In this document: piece after piece, positions 1 to 6,367 of the stretch | How positions within the stretch are numbered: position 1 is the first letter of the stretch | Layout of the letters: every line of letters starts with the position of its first letter | Assembly (NCBI GenBank): GCA_023411775.1 | Contig: JAEYOL010000166.1 | Span: 1-10,459 of the forward strand | Origin: Bacteroidota bacterium | GTDB taxonomy: Bacteria; Bacteroidota; Bacteroidia; Chitinophagales; Chitinophagaceae | Length of the DNA: 10,459 nt | Direction: 5' to 3' | Translations under genes and position numbers: made by a program | Notes under the pieces: model-generated | Seen by the model: the letters and a program-made list of their open reading frames with translations, nothing else | What the model was told of the DNA's origin: nothing | Database searches by the model: none

Positions 1-1
1 T

Positions 2-163
2 CTAAGCGGAGCCGGGAGGCTGGTCATAAAGGATGTGATCATGCTGGGTGCCAGCATTGCTACCATGGCACAGGCATCCCGGAAATATTTGGAGAAGAGA
101 AAGCACAATTCGATTACCGCGTTTCGTAAGAATCCGGGAAATGCTCATTCCTTTGCCCCGTAG
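2..163 (+). CDS. DUF417 (YkgB/RclC-like) membrane protein, 3' end only
   Basis: An open frame enters from the left edge and stops at TAG 161-163, leaving 53 C-terminal residues. The stretch LSGAGRLVIKDVIMLGASIA followed by a basic tail (KYLEKRK) resembles the last transmembrane part of DUF417 proteins. This family includes E. coli RclC (YkgB), an inner-membrane protein of the reactive-chlorine resistance operon. The segment around residues 11-21 is hydrophobic enough for part of a membrane helix. The family call rests on remembered C-terminal patterns and only a fragment is visible, so it is moderately sure. If right, it fits the stress-defence theme of the following genes. No convincing terminator follows it; a weak hairpin near 212-229 lacks a good T-tract. 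Confidence 0.6.
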   Translation, partial: LSGAGRLVIKDVIMLGASIATMAQASRKYLEKRKHNSITAFRKNPGNAHSFAP

Positions 164-310
164 AGTTTAGGTTTTAAGATAAGCAACGACAAACGGTTTA
201 TTCACTAGCACAAAACACCATCATGGTTTTAATCTGTCGTGCCTGCACATATAAGATACTTCCCGTCTTTTATCCGGATAGTGTTTGCTCTCAGGTCCTG
301 TAAAGTTCAA

Positions 311-324
311 TTGACAAAAATCAA
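311..324. promoter_or_regulatory. FNR/CRP-family-like operator, copy 1
   Basis: TTGACAAAAATCAA matches the FNR-type palindrome TTGAT-N4-ATCAA at nine of ten defined positions. Its centre (317.5) lies about 62-64 bp upstream of the transcription start predicted from the promoter at 347-377, which is close to the class I activator spacing near -61.5. An identical 14-mer in inverse orientation lies before the AhpD-like gene at 2737-2750. The bound protein is inferred to be a CRP/FNR-family regulator. No such gene is in the window. Confidence 0.45.
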
Positions 325-346
325 TGCTTTTTCTTGCGAATTCGCA

Positions 347-377
347 TTTGTACAGCCTGTTAAGGAGGGTAGCTTTG
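347..377 (+). promoter_or_regulatory. Bacteroidota-type promoter of the SDR/LLM unit
   Basis: TTTG at 347-350 is followed after exactly 19 bp by TAGCTTTG at 370-377. This matches the Bacteroidota sigma factor consensus TTTG-N19-TAnnTTTG at every defined base. Transcription would begin near 380, giving a leader of about 85 bases before the ATG at 466. This is the best promoter match noticed in the window. Confidence 0.6.
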
Positions 378-465
378 CTATATCAATTTACCTGAATGAC
401 CATGATCGTTTGACCAGTAGTCAATCTATCAGAAACAATATTTATTGACCAAAAATCAAAGTATT

Positions 466-1224
466 ATGAAATCATTAAAAAACAAAGTTGCCATTATCAC
501 AGGTGGTGCTGGCAGCATAGGTAAGGAGACAGCTAAATTATTTTTAAACGAAGGTGCAAAAGTGCTGCTCGTGGATATGAACGAGGATCAGCTCAGGAAG
601 GTAGTGAAGGAACTGGGCAGTGAGGATGTCAAGTACAGCGTAGCTGACGTAACAAAGTCGGCCGAAGTAAAACGATATGTGGATGATGCCGTTAAAGCAT
701 TTGGGAAAATCGACGTATTTTTCAACAATGCAGGTATTGAAGGCGTGGTTAAACCTACCGTGGAGTATCCCGAAGATGTTTTTGACAAAGTGATCGATGT
801 AAACGTGAAGGGCGTTTTCCTGGGGAATAAATATGTATTGCCACATATGAATGATGGCGGCAGTATCATTCTCACCTCATCCGTGGCGGGGATCGCAGGA
901 AGCCATAACGTTACGGCCTATATCGCCAGCAAGCACGCGGTGGTCGGAATGATGAGAAACCTGGCATTGGAAGTAGCTCCCAGGAAGATCAGGGTAAATA
1001 CCATCAACCCTTCGCCGGTTGATAACAGGATGATGCGTTCCCTGGAAGCAGGATATGCTCCCGGTGATGCAGAAAATATGAAGACTGCGTTTGAAAATGC
1101 TATTCCCCTGGGTCGTTATGCTGAGCCGTCTGAAATTGCAGGACTGGTGCGTTTCCTGGCAAGTGATGAAAGTAAATTCATCACCGGTACCACCCAGGTG
1201 ATCGATGGTGGTATGAATGCCTGA
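466..1224 (+). CDS. SDR family NAD(P)-dependent oxidoreductase
   Basis: A classical short-chain dehydrogenase/reductase of 252 residues, the usual length for the family. The nucleotide-binding motif TGGAGSIG is at residues 12-19. D37 at the end of the second strand suggests NAD(H) preference, D61-V62 contacts the adenine, and NNAG is at 87-90. The catalytic tetrad is N113, S139, Y152 and K156, with the expected 13-residue Ser-Tyr spacing. The C-terminus (ITGTTQVIDGGMNA) is typical. The substrate cannot be told from sequence. ATG 466 was chosen because the protein then begins MKSLKNKVAIITGG as is normal; a TTG at 445 would add seven unconserved residues. The gene ends in tandem stops TGA-TAA, 37 bp before the flavin monooxygenase, so the two are probably cotranscribed from the promoter at 347-377. 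Confidence 0.93.
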   Translation: MKSLKNKVAIITGGAGSIGKETAKLFLNEGAKVLLVDMNEDQLRKVVKELGSEDVKYSVADVTKSAEVKRYVDDAVKAFGKIDVFFNNAGIEGVVKPTVEYPEDVFDKVIDVNVKGVFLGNKYVLPHMNDGGSIILTSSVAGIAGSHNVTAYIASKHAVVGMMRNLALEVAPRKIRVNTINPSPVDNRMMRSLEAGYAPGDAENMKTAFENAIPLGRYAEPSEIAGLVRFLASDESKFITGTTQVIDGGMNA

Positions 1225-1261
1225 TAATTTTAAATGTGCCTGTAATAAATTAAAAAGACAG

Positions 1262-2314
1262 ATGATGGAACTGGGTCTATATACTTTCGCGGATGTACAA
1301 CCAGACTGGGTAGCTGGTAAAGCGATGAATACGCAGCAGCGTATCAAAGAATTGCTGGAAGAGATAAAGCTGGCCGATGAACTGGAGTTTGATGTTTTTG
1401 GCGTGGGAGAGCATCATCGCCCTGACTATGCAGTGTCTTCACCTGCGGTAATCCTCGGCGCGGCGGCTGCCGTCACGAAAAGTATAAAACTTTCCAGCGC
1501 TGTCACCGTGCTTAGTTCGGATGACCCCGTTCGCGTGTTCCAGGATTTTGCCACCGTTGATCAGCTTTCAGGCGGGCGGGCAGAGATCATGGCGGGCCGC
1601 GGCTCATTTATCGAATCCTTTCCTTTGTTTGGATACGACCTGCGCGACTACGATGAATTGTTTACGGAAAAACTGGAGCTTTTACTAAAGATCAATAAAG
1701 AAGAACGCGTGTCCTGGCAGGGGAAACATCGCCCGTCCATCAACGGCCTTGGAGTTTATCCGCGGCCATTACAAACTTCCATACCTCTTTGGCTTGCTGC
1801 CGGGGGTACACCGGCATCTGCTGTAAGGGCTGCTACACTCGGACTGCCACTGGCCCTGGCCATCATTGGTGGCACGCCTGAGCAGTTTGTACCTTTTGTC
1901 AACCTTTATCGCGATACAGCCAGGAAAGCAGGACGTGATATGGATAAATTGCAACTGGGTATTAACTCGCATGTGTACGTCGCAGACGATTCGCAGCAAG
2001 CGGGTGATGAATTTTACCCCACTTATGCAGCCATGATGAACAAGATCGGGCAGGACCGTGGATGGTCACCCCTCACAAAAAAACAATTTGATCTTTCCAG
2101 GTCGGCCAAGGGAGCACTAGTAGTAGGAAGTCCCGCAGAAGTGGTAGATAAGATATTGTATGAACATGAATTGTTTGGTAATACACGATTCCTCGCACAA
2201 ATGAGTGTAGGATACATCCCTCACCAAAAAGTCATGCGATCGATGGAATTGTTTGCCACAAAAGTAGCGCCTGAGGTTAGAAAGGCGTTGAAAACACAGG
2301 AAATAGCGGGTTAA
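1262..2314 (+). CDS. LLM class (bacterial luciferase-like) flavin-dependent oxidoreductase
   Basis: A 350-residue TIM-barrel monooxygenase of the bacterial luciferase-like family, resembling the Atu2307 type. Such enzymes use reduced flavin and O2 to oxidise small organic substrates; the substrate here is unknown. Family marks are the N-terminal barrel strand MELGLYTF, the GVGEHHRPDY motif (residues 47-56), the segment TVLSSDDPVRVFQDFATVDQ (82-101), AGRGSFIESFPLFGYD (111-126) and IPLWLAAGGTPASAVRAA (174-191). The start is ATG 1262 or the adjacent ATG 1265, because the family begins at MELGLYTF. An ATG at 1217 overlapping the SDR end would add 15 residues with no family likeness. The gene is 37 bp from the SDR gene and is followed by a strong terminator at 2346-2373, which closes a two-gene unit. 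No reductase partner is seen; the SDR could be a functional neighbour, but that is inference. Confidence 0.9.
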   Translation: MMELGLYTFADVQPDWVAGKAMNTQQRIKELLEEIKLADELEFDVFGVGEHHRPDYAVSSPAVILGAAAAVTKSIKLSSAVTVLSSDDPVRVFQDFATVDQLSGGRAEIMAGRGSFIESFPLFGYDLRDYDELFTEKLELLLKINKEERVSWQGKHRPSINGLGVYPRPLQTSIPLWLAAGGTPASAVRAATLGLPLALAIIGGTPEQFVPFVNLYRDTARKAGRDMDKLQLGINSHVYVADDSQQAGDEFYPTYAAMMNKIGQDRGWSPLTKKQFDLSRSAKGALVVGSPAEVVDKILYEHELFGNTRFLAQMSVGYIPHQKVMRSMELFATKVAPEVRKALKTQEIAG

Positions 2315-2345
2315 TTGTATTGTTGCCTTACAACCATAGGCCGGG

Positions 2346-2373
2346 CCGCAGGGTTATTTACCCTGCGGTTTTT
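2346..2373 (+). terminator. Intrinsic terminator of the SDR/LLM unit
   Basis: Nine-base perfect stem CCGCAGGGT/ACCCTGCGG (2346-2354 with 2360-2368), five-base loop, then five T residues (2369-2373). It acts on plus-strand transcripts. The stop codon of the convergent AhpD-like gene lies in the loop (2358-2360), and that gene's last codons are part of the stem. On the minus strand no T-tract follows, so it is probably one-directional. Confidence 0.88.
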
Positions 2374-2702
2374 GTATTGAATGCATCCATTACTCTTGAT
2401 GAAAATATCAGCGCCGCACCTGCATTCACAGCCACCGCTACACCCAATGCCTCCACGATTTCATCACGGGTAGCGCCTTCCCTGATAGCGGCTTCAGTAT
2501 GCACGGCAATACATCCGTCGCACTGACGGGTGACAGCTACTGCGAGGGCAATCAGTTCTCTTGTTTTGGCACCCAGCAGGTTGGTAGAATTTCCCGCTGC
2601 ACTTAGTTCACGGTATCCTTTTAGGATATCTCGATTTGAACGGCCGATCTGAGCCTGCGTGGCTGACAGCTGTTTTTGATATTCATTCCAGTCAAGCATC
2701 AT
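2358..2702 (-). CDS. Carboxymuconolactone decarboxylase / AhpD-like family protein
   Basis: A 114-residue all-helical protein of the CMD/AhpD family. The redox signature is clear: E49, then CDGC at residues 61-64 and H68, matching the E-x11-CxxC-x3-H core of AhpD-type alkylhydroperoxidases. The helix LGVAVAVNAGAALIFSSRVMDAF (86-108) is typical. With CxxC present, a thiol-dependent peroxidase or disulfide role is more likely than decarboxylation. The start is ATG 2702 (or the adjacent ATG 2699); a TTG at 2750 would run through the operator-like palindrome and adds residues without family likeness. The gene is convergent with the flavin monooxygenase and divergent from the DsbA-like gene. The palindrome at 2737-2750, 35 bp upstream, suggests shared regulation with the SDR unit. 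Its C-terminal codons sit inside the terminator of the opposite gene. Confidence 0.92.
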   Translation of the reverse strand: MMLDWNEYQKQLSATQAQIGRSNRDILKGYRELSAAGNSTNLLGAKTRELIALAVAVTRQCDGCIAVHTEAAIREGATRDEIVEALGVAVAVNAGAALIFSSRVMDAFNTKTAG

Positions 2703-2736
2703 AACAATAGGTTTAAGATTGATATTATTCGGTGTA

Positions 2737-2750
2737 TTGATTTTTGTCAA
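2737..2750. promoter_or_regulatory. FNR/CRP-family-like operator, copy 2
   Basis: TTGATTTTTGTCAA is the exact reverse complement of the 14-mer at 311-324, so read on the minus strand it is TTGACAAAAATCAA. It lies 35 bp before the start of the AhpD-like gene. The flanking base pairs extend the identity (ATTGACAAAAATCAAT on the minus strand, which matches the first site). No good -7 element was found between it and the start codon, so activation versus repression cannot be told. Confidence 0.45.
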
Positions 2751-2869
2751 TGCCTTTTCTTGTTTATTCTCATTGCTGGGGGAGGTAGTGACTGGTACCT
2801 TGCAAACGGATATTGTAATTCAAAGTTAATGAAGGCGAAACCCATTTGTTGAAATAAAAAAGTAATCTA

Positions 2870-3793
2870 ATGAAGAACAGAGAAACAGTACATCCGCTTT
2901 TTTGTGATCCCGTAACGGGGGTTTGTGAAGTGCCTGGAGCCGCGAACCTAAATCGGGGCGCAGATATCCCGGCATCGTCGAAAAGAGTCCGTATGATTTA
3001 CTTCACCGCTCCCATTTGTTCTTGCTGATGGGGAATTGAACCGCAGTTGAAAAAACTCAAATTGGAATATGGTCATCACCTCGACATGGAATATCGTATG
3101 GGTGGTTTGTTAAAAAGCTGGGATAGCTACGGAGGTCGTGATGTAAGTGGCCCCGAATCCGTTGCGAAGCATTGGGACGAAGCAGGCGCTTATTATGAAA
3201 TGCCAATAGACGGTGATCTGTGGCTGGAAGATCCCTTACATTCTTCCTATCCACCTGCGATCGCTTTCAAAGCCGCGCAATTACAGGGAGCTGAAAAGTC
3301 GGAGAAATTTTTGAGAAGAATTAAAGAGATGGTCTTTCTGGAGAAAAAAAACATCACCAGGTGGGATCACCTCGCCGATGCCGCAGTGTATGCCGGCCTG
3401 GACGTAGAAAAGTTTAGAACTGATTTTGACGGAGACGCAGTACAGTTTTTTGAACAGGACCTGGACCTGGCAAGACAGCTCGGCGTAAGAGGTTTCCCCA
3501 GTATATTTTTTACGGATGAAGATAATAACCGATTTTTGGTGTATGGTTCCCGGTCATATGAACACTATGAATCTGCATTATTGAAAATTTATCCCGATGC
3601 AGTAAAACAACAGTATGATCAATCCTGGGAAAATCTATTCAAACAATACCCCACTTTAACTACCAGGGAGTTTGCAGTACTTACCAACAGGAGTATGGAG
3701 CAAGCGACCGGACTGCTGGAAAGACTGGCCAGGGAGGAAAAGATATTGGGAGAGGGAACAAAGAACGGGGTTTTATGGAAAGCAAAGAATTAG
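2870..3793 (+). CDS. DsbA/FrnE-like thioredoxin-fold protein with in-frame TGA at the CxxC active site
   Basis: Read through one TGA, this is a 307-residue protein. The N-terminus carries CDPVTGVC (residues 12-19), a feature I recall from Bacteroidota members. The first strand and active site read RMIYFTAPICSC-TGA-WGIEPQLKKLKLEYG: C50, S51, C52, TGA at 53, W54. The family normally has CxxCWGIEPQ here, so the TGA replaces the second active-site cysteine. The helical insert (about 90-200) and cis-proline motif GVRGFPS (205-211, P210) are intact. Residues from about 260 look like a small winged-helix module (inferred). No signal peptide is seen, so it is probably cytoplasmic. ATG 2870 is preceded by an in-frame TAA (2855) and an A-rich leader. 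A TTG start at 3047 would give 248 residues lacking the active site. The next gene starts 2 bp downstream. Selenocysteine, other recoding or a fresh nonsense mutation all remain possible. Confidence 0.65.
3026..3028 (+). other. In-frame TGA at the resolving-cysteine position (candidate recoded codon)
   Basis: Codon 53 of the DsbA-like gene. Coding likeness continues without a frame change on both sides: IYFTAPICSC before, WGIEPQLKKLKLEYG after. The SDR gene and the alpha/beta hydrolase gene both end in TGA at normal family C-termini, so TGA is not globally a sense codon here. Confidence 0.5.
3035..3068 (+). other. Weak candidate SECIS-like hairpin after the TGA
   Basis: Hand folding gives AGTT (3045-3048) paired with AACT (3054-3057) around a five-base loop GAAAA. 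Possible lower pairs are CC 3041-3042 with GG 3064-3065 and ATT 3035-3037 with AAT 3066-3068. The loop starts with G and lies about 20 bases after the TGA, which is within the range known for bacterial SECIS elements. However, the upper stem is only four pairs and A/T-rich, and such hairpins occur by chance. It should be read as compatible with, not evidence for, selenocysteine insertion. Confidence 0.15.
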
Positions 3794-3795
3794 CC

Positions 3796-4431
3796 ATGAC
3801 GCAAAAGAAAAATACGCATGAAAAAAATATCATCACGGCCAGGAAGCCTGTAACGGATGCGGAAAAAGTCTTGCTGATGATACACGGGCGTGGTGGTTCA
3901 GCTGAAGATATTCTTTCGCTGGCCGGGCACCTGCGACTGAAGGATTTTGCATTGTTGGCGCCACAGGCTACCAACCAGACATGGTACCCGTTTTCATTTA
4001 TGGCGCCAACAGCACAAAATGAGCCATGGCTATCTTCAGCGCTATCTATTTTGAAAGAACTATTGGATGATTTGATAGCGCAAGGGGTGAAGACCGAGAA
4101 CATTTATTTACTTGGTTTTTCACAGGGGGCCTGCCTCACCCTTGAATTTGTCGCGCGACATGCAAAAAGATTTGGCGGTGTCATTGCTTTTACCGGCGGG
4201 TTGATCGGCGATAAAATAAACAATGAAAATTACCAGGGCGATTTCAACGGTACTCCCATCTTCATCGGTAGCAGCAATCCAGATCCGCATGTGCCGGTGG
4301 AAAGAGTAAATGAGAGTACGAAAATTTTAAGATCGATGAATGCTGAGGTCACAGAAAAGATCTACGAGGGAATGGGACACACGATCAATCAGGACGAGAT
4401 CGACACCGTAAACCGTATCATATTCGGTTGA
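3796..4431 (+). CDS. Alpha/beta hydrolase, phospholipase/carboxylesterase family (MhqD-like)
   Basis: A 211-residue serine esterase of the phospholipase/carboxylesterase family. The oxyanion-side motif LMIHGRGGSAEDI is at residues 27-39. The nucleophile elbow is GFSQG (107-111, S109), the acid is D163 in SSNPDPHVP, and the histidine is H195 in EGMGHT, so the triad is complete. No signal peptide is visible, so it is cytoplasmic. Its nearest well-known relative by type is Bacillus MhqD, a hydrolase of the quinone/electrophile response, though the true substrate is unknown. ATG 3796 lies 2 bp after the DsbA-like stop. An in-frame ATG at 3775 would overlap that gene by 19 bp and add seven residues; both starts imply translational coupling. 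The HtrA-like gene follows 32 bp later, so the three genes form a likely operon. Confidence 0.9.
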   Translation: MTQKKNTHEKNIITARKPVTDAEKVLLMIHGRGGSAEDILSLAGHLRLKDFALLAPQATNQTWYPFSFMAPTAQNEPWLSSALSILKELLDDLIAQGVKTENIYLLGFSQGACLTLEFVARHAKRFGGVIAFTGGLIGDKINNENYQGDFNGTPIFIGSSNPDPHVPVERVNESTKILRSMNAEVTEKIYEGMGHTINQDEIDTVNRIIFG

Positions 4432-4463
4432 TTAAAAAATTCGGCATAAATAATAGAATGTTT

Positions 4464-5945
4464 ATGAAAGCAAACCTGAAAACCCTGTGCATACTTCTTC
4501 CTGCGATTATTTTCATAGCAGGAACGTTTTATTCCTGTAAAGAGAAAAAGACGGGGGAGTCACAAACCCTTACCGTATCTGAACCTTTTCCCCAGGCTTC
4601 CGCAGTGCCTGAGCCTCTAATGGGGTCCAACGCAAATTTTGTGACAGCAGCCAGATCGGTTACTCCCGGTGTAGTGCATATCAAAACAATCCATCAGGCT
4701 CAGCCCGCAGCCAGTCGTTATTTTGGAGGTGGCTATGGAAGTAGTACGCCTTCGATGGGTTCAGGATCGGGGGTTGTCATTAGCGCTGATGGTTATATTG
4801 CTACCAATAATCATGTCATTGAAAATGCAAATTCGATAGAGGTTGTGTTTCCCAGCAGGCAGTCCTATCCGGCAAAACTTATCGGTCGTGATCCCAACAC
4901 CGACCTGGCTTTGTTGAAAGTGGATGCAAAGGACCTGCCCTTTGTGGCGCTGGGCAATTCAGACAATGTACAGGTGGGAGAATGGGTACTCGCGGTGGGT
5001 TATCCTTATTCACTCAATACAACTGTTACAGCCGGCATCGTTAGCGCGAAAGGTCGCAGTATTGGTATCATCAATCGTTCGGGAGCCGCACGTAATCAAC
5101 AGGCCAACCCGGCAATTGAATCGTTTATACAAACCGATGCAGCCATCAATCCCGGCAATAGTGGTGGTGCCCTGGTCAATCTCAATGGTCAGCTTATCGG
5201 CATCAACACAGCTATTGCTTCCTTAACGGGCAGCTATGCTGGTTATGCATTTGCAGTACCGGTGAATCTTGCCAAGAAGATCCTTGATGACCTCAAAGCA
5301 TTTGGTATGGTAAAGCGTGGTTTGTTGGGCGTCACTTTTCCTTCACCTTCAGTAGAGGACCAGTACCTGAAGCAACAGGGCATCGATCCCGGGTCGGTAA
5401 AGGGTGTATTTATCACCGGCATCCAGGAAGGAAGCGCAGCCGATGAAGCGGGATTGAAAGAAGGAGATATCATCAGTCGTATAAATGGTGTTGAATTATT
5501 TTCATCAGCCGAATTTTCAGAACGTATTGCCAGGCTTCGTCCCGGTGAAAAAGTAGAGATCGAATACAGGCGGGGCGGTGAGCTGCGTCGTACTGCAGCT
5601 ACCTTAAAAGATGAAACATTACAAAAATCTATAGCGGGGAGCGCTGAGTCGCTTGAAAAGATCTATAACAAACTGGGTGCAAGATTTTCGCAACTCACAC
5701 CGGAATACAAACAGCGTTACAACCTTGAGGAAGGAGTTGTGGTTACCGAAGTCTTAATCGGTGGCTTCTTTGATCGCCTGGGTGTACCACCAGGAACGAT
5801 CATATCCTATATCAATGGCAGGCCGGTATCCAGTCCGAAAGATATCGACCAGGCTTTAATGGATGCGAGAAATTCGAGAGTGCAAATGCTGGGCATCGCT
5901 CCCGATGGATCCAGGATCGCTTTCAACTTTTCACTGGGGGCCTAG
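4464..5945 (+). CDS. HtrA/DegP-like trypsin-type serine protease with two PDZ domains, probable lipoprotein
   Basis: A 493-residue envelope protease/chaperone of the HtrA (Do) family, which degrades or refolds damaged proteins outside the inner membrane. A hydrophobic N-terminal segment (about residues 5-23) ends in FYSC; C25 followed by a charged, Ser/Pro-rich linker suggests a lipoprotein signal, although the -3 residue F makes the lipobox imperfect. The catalytic triad is H117 (TNNHVIENA), D147 (DPNTDLALLKVD) and S233 (NPGNSGGAL). PDZ1 spans about 285-383 (GVFITGIQEGSAADEAGLKEGD) and PDZ2 about 400-490 (GVVVTEVLIGGFFDRLGVPPGT). ATG 4464 gives the cleanest signal peptide; ATG 4458 and TTG 4428 are alternatives. 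It is the third gene of the run that begins with the DsbA-like gene. No clear terminator was found after its TAG stop. Confidence 0.94.
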   Translation: MKANLKTLCILLPAIIFIAGTFYSCKEKKTGESQTLTVSEPFPQASAVPEPLMGSNANFVTAARSVTPGVVHIKTIHQAQPAASRYFGGGYGSSTPSMGSGSGVVISADGYIATNNHVIENANSIEVVFPSRQSYPAKLIGRDPNTDLALLKVDAKDLPFVALGNSDNVQVGEWVLAVGYPYSLNTTVTAGIVSAKGRSIGIINRSGAARNQQANPAIESFIQTDAAINPGNSGGALVNLNGQLIGINTAIASLTGSYAGYAFAVPVNLAKKILDDLKAFGMVKRGLLGVTFPSPSVEDQYLKQQGIDPGSVKGVFITGIQEGSAADEAGLKEGDIISRINGVELFSSAEFSERIARLRPGEKVEIEYRRGGELRRTAATLKDETLQKSIAGSAESLEKIYNKLGARFSQLTPEYKQRYNLEEGVVVTEVLIGGFFDRLGVPPGTIISYINGRPVSSPKDIDQALMDARNSRVQMLGIAPDGSRIAFNFSLGA

Positions 5946-6290
5946 TGAGCGGGCATTTTGAATTAATCAATCGATATCACCGCCGCGAATGTTCAGACTG
6001 AATAATCCACCTAACTCGTTTGAGAATTAACATCAGTTGCAGGATCTGGAACCATATAAATAATGCAAGGTTATAATAGACCCGACCCGGGAACGGGGTT
6101 GAAGATTACCTGGAAGGGAACTGGTGCATAACAGATCGGTTGGATAAACAGCACTGAACAAATTTATATACGTAACAATCGGCGGCGGCTTAAAAGTCAA
6201 CATCGTTTGCATAGCCTGGCGGGATAAAATAGTTAAACAAAAATATCATTTTACTGTTCATAAGTCATGCAAATCATTTCGGTTTACACC
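5946..6290. other. Intergenic region with no recognised gene
   Basis: About 345 bp between the HtrA-like stop and the catalase promoter element. All frames are broken by stops and no tRNA-like or repeat structure was recognised. A short palindrome TTGAATTAATCAA (5958-5970) has the wrong spacing to match the FNR-like boxes. A GC-rich patch near 6084-6102 may fold but has no T-tract. Confidence 0.5.
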
Positions 6291-6298
6291 TACCTTTG
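6291..6298 (+). promoter_or_regulatory. Putative -7 element of the catalase promoter
   Basis: TACCTTTG matches the Bacteroidota -7 consensus TAnnTTTG. It would start transcription near 6301-6303, giving a leader of about 65 bases before ATG 6368. The -33 position (about 6268-6271) reads TGCA rather than TTTG, so basal activity may be weak or activator-dependent; that is inference. Confidence 0.42.
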
Positions 6299-6367
6299 TA
6301 CCGGGATTTTATGGAAACTCTTTAAAAAACCACACTTAATAAATACCTTTTAAAAGAACCGATTACC

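Larger units (their letters stand above)
164..465. other. Intergenic regulatory region before the SDR gene
   Basis: No credible gene lies in this 302 bp stretch. It holds a palindromic FNR/CRP-like site (311-324) and a good match to the Bacteroidota promoter consensus (347-377), both listed separately. A long untranslated leader of about 85 bases would then precede the SDR start at 466. A small open frame at 239-448 has no family resemblance and overlaps the promoter elements, so it was not called. Confidence 0.6.

Noticed and set aside
212..229. Hairpin AAA(c)ACC/GGTTTT as terminator of the DUF417 gene
   Set aside because: It has only six pairs with a bulge and only a short T run that is itself part of the stem; too weak to call.
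239..448. Small 69-residue open frame upstream of the SDR gene
   Set aside because: It covers the promoter and the palindromic site, has no recognisable domain, and has the composition of translated noncoding DNA.
445..459. A third FNR-like box, TTGACCAAAAATCAA, just before the SDR start
   Set aside because: The half-sites are one base too far apart and it lies downstream of the predicted transcription start; it may be an accidental similarity.
2320..2526. Plus-strand open frame over the end of the AhpD-like gene
   Set aside because: It is the shadow of the minus-strand CxxC protein and passes through the terminator hairpin.
3026..3028. TGA as a globally reassigned sense codon (for example Trp)
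   Set aside because: The SDR gene (1222-1224) and the alpha/beta hydrolase gene (4429-4431) end with TGA at normal family C-termini, and Trp is encoded by TGG throughout.
2990..3060. Frameshift in the DsbA-like gene instead of a stop
   Set aside because: The same frame gives family-like protein directly before and directly after the TGA, and codon spacing of the CxxC loop is preserved, so no indel is needed.
5958..5970. Palindrome TTGAATTAATCAA after the HtrA-like gene
   Set aside because: The spacing is one base shorter than in the two matching boxes, and it is about 400 bp from the next start codon.
6084..6102. GC-rich stretch as a structured RNA or tRNA remnant
   Set aside because: Only short complementary arms were found, with no cloverleaf, anticodon arm or conserved T-loop sequence.
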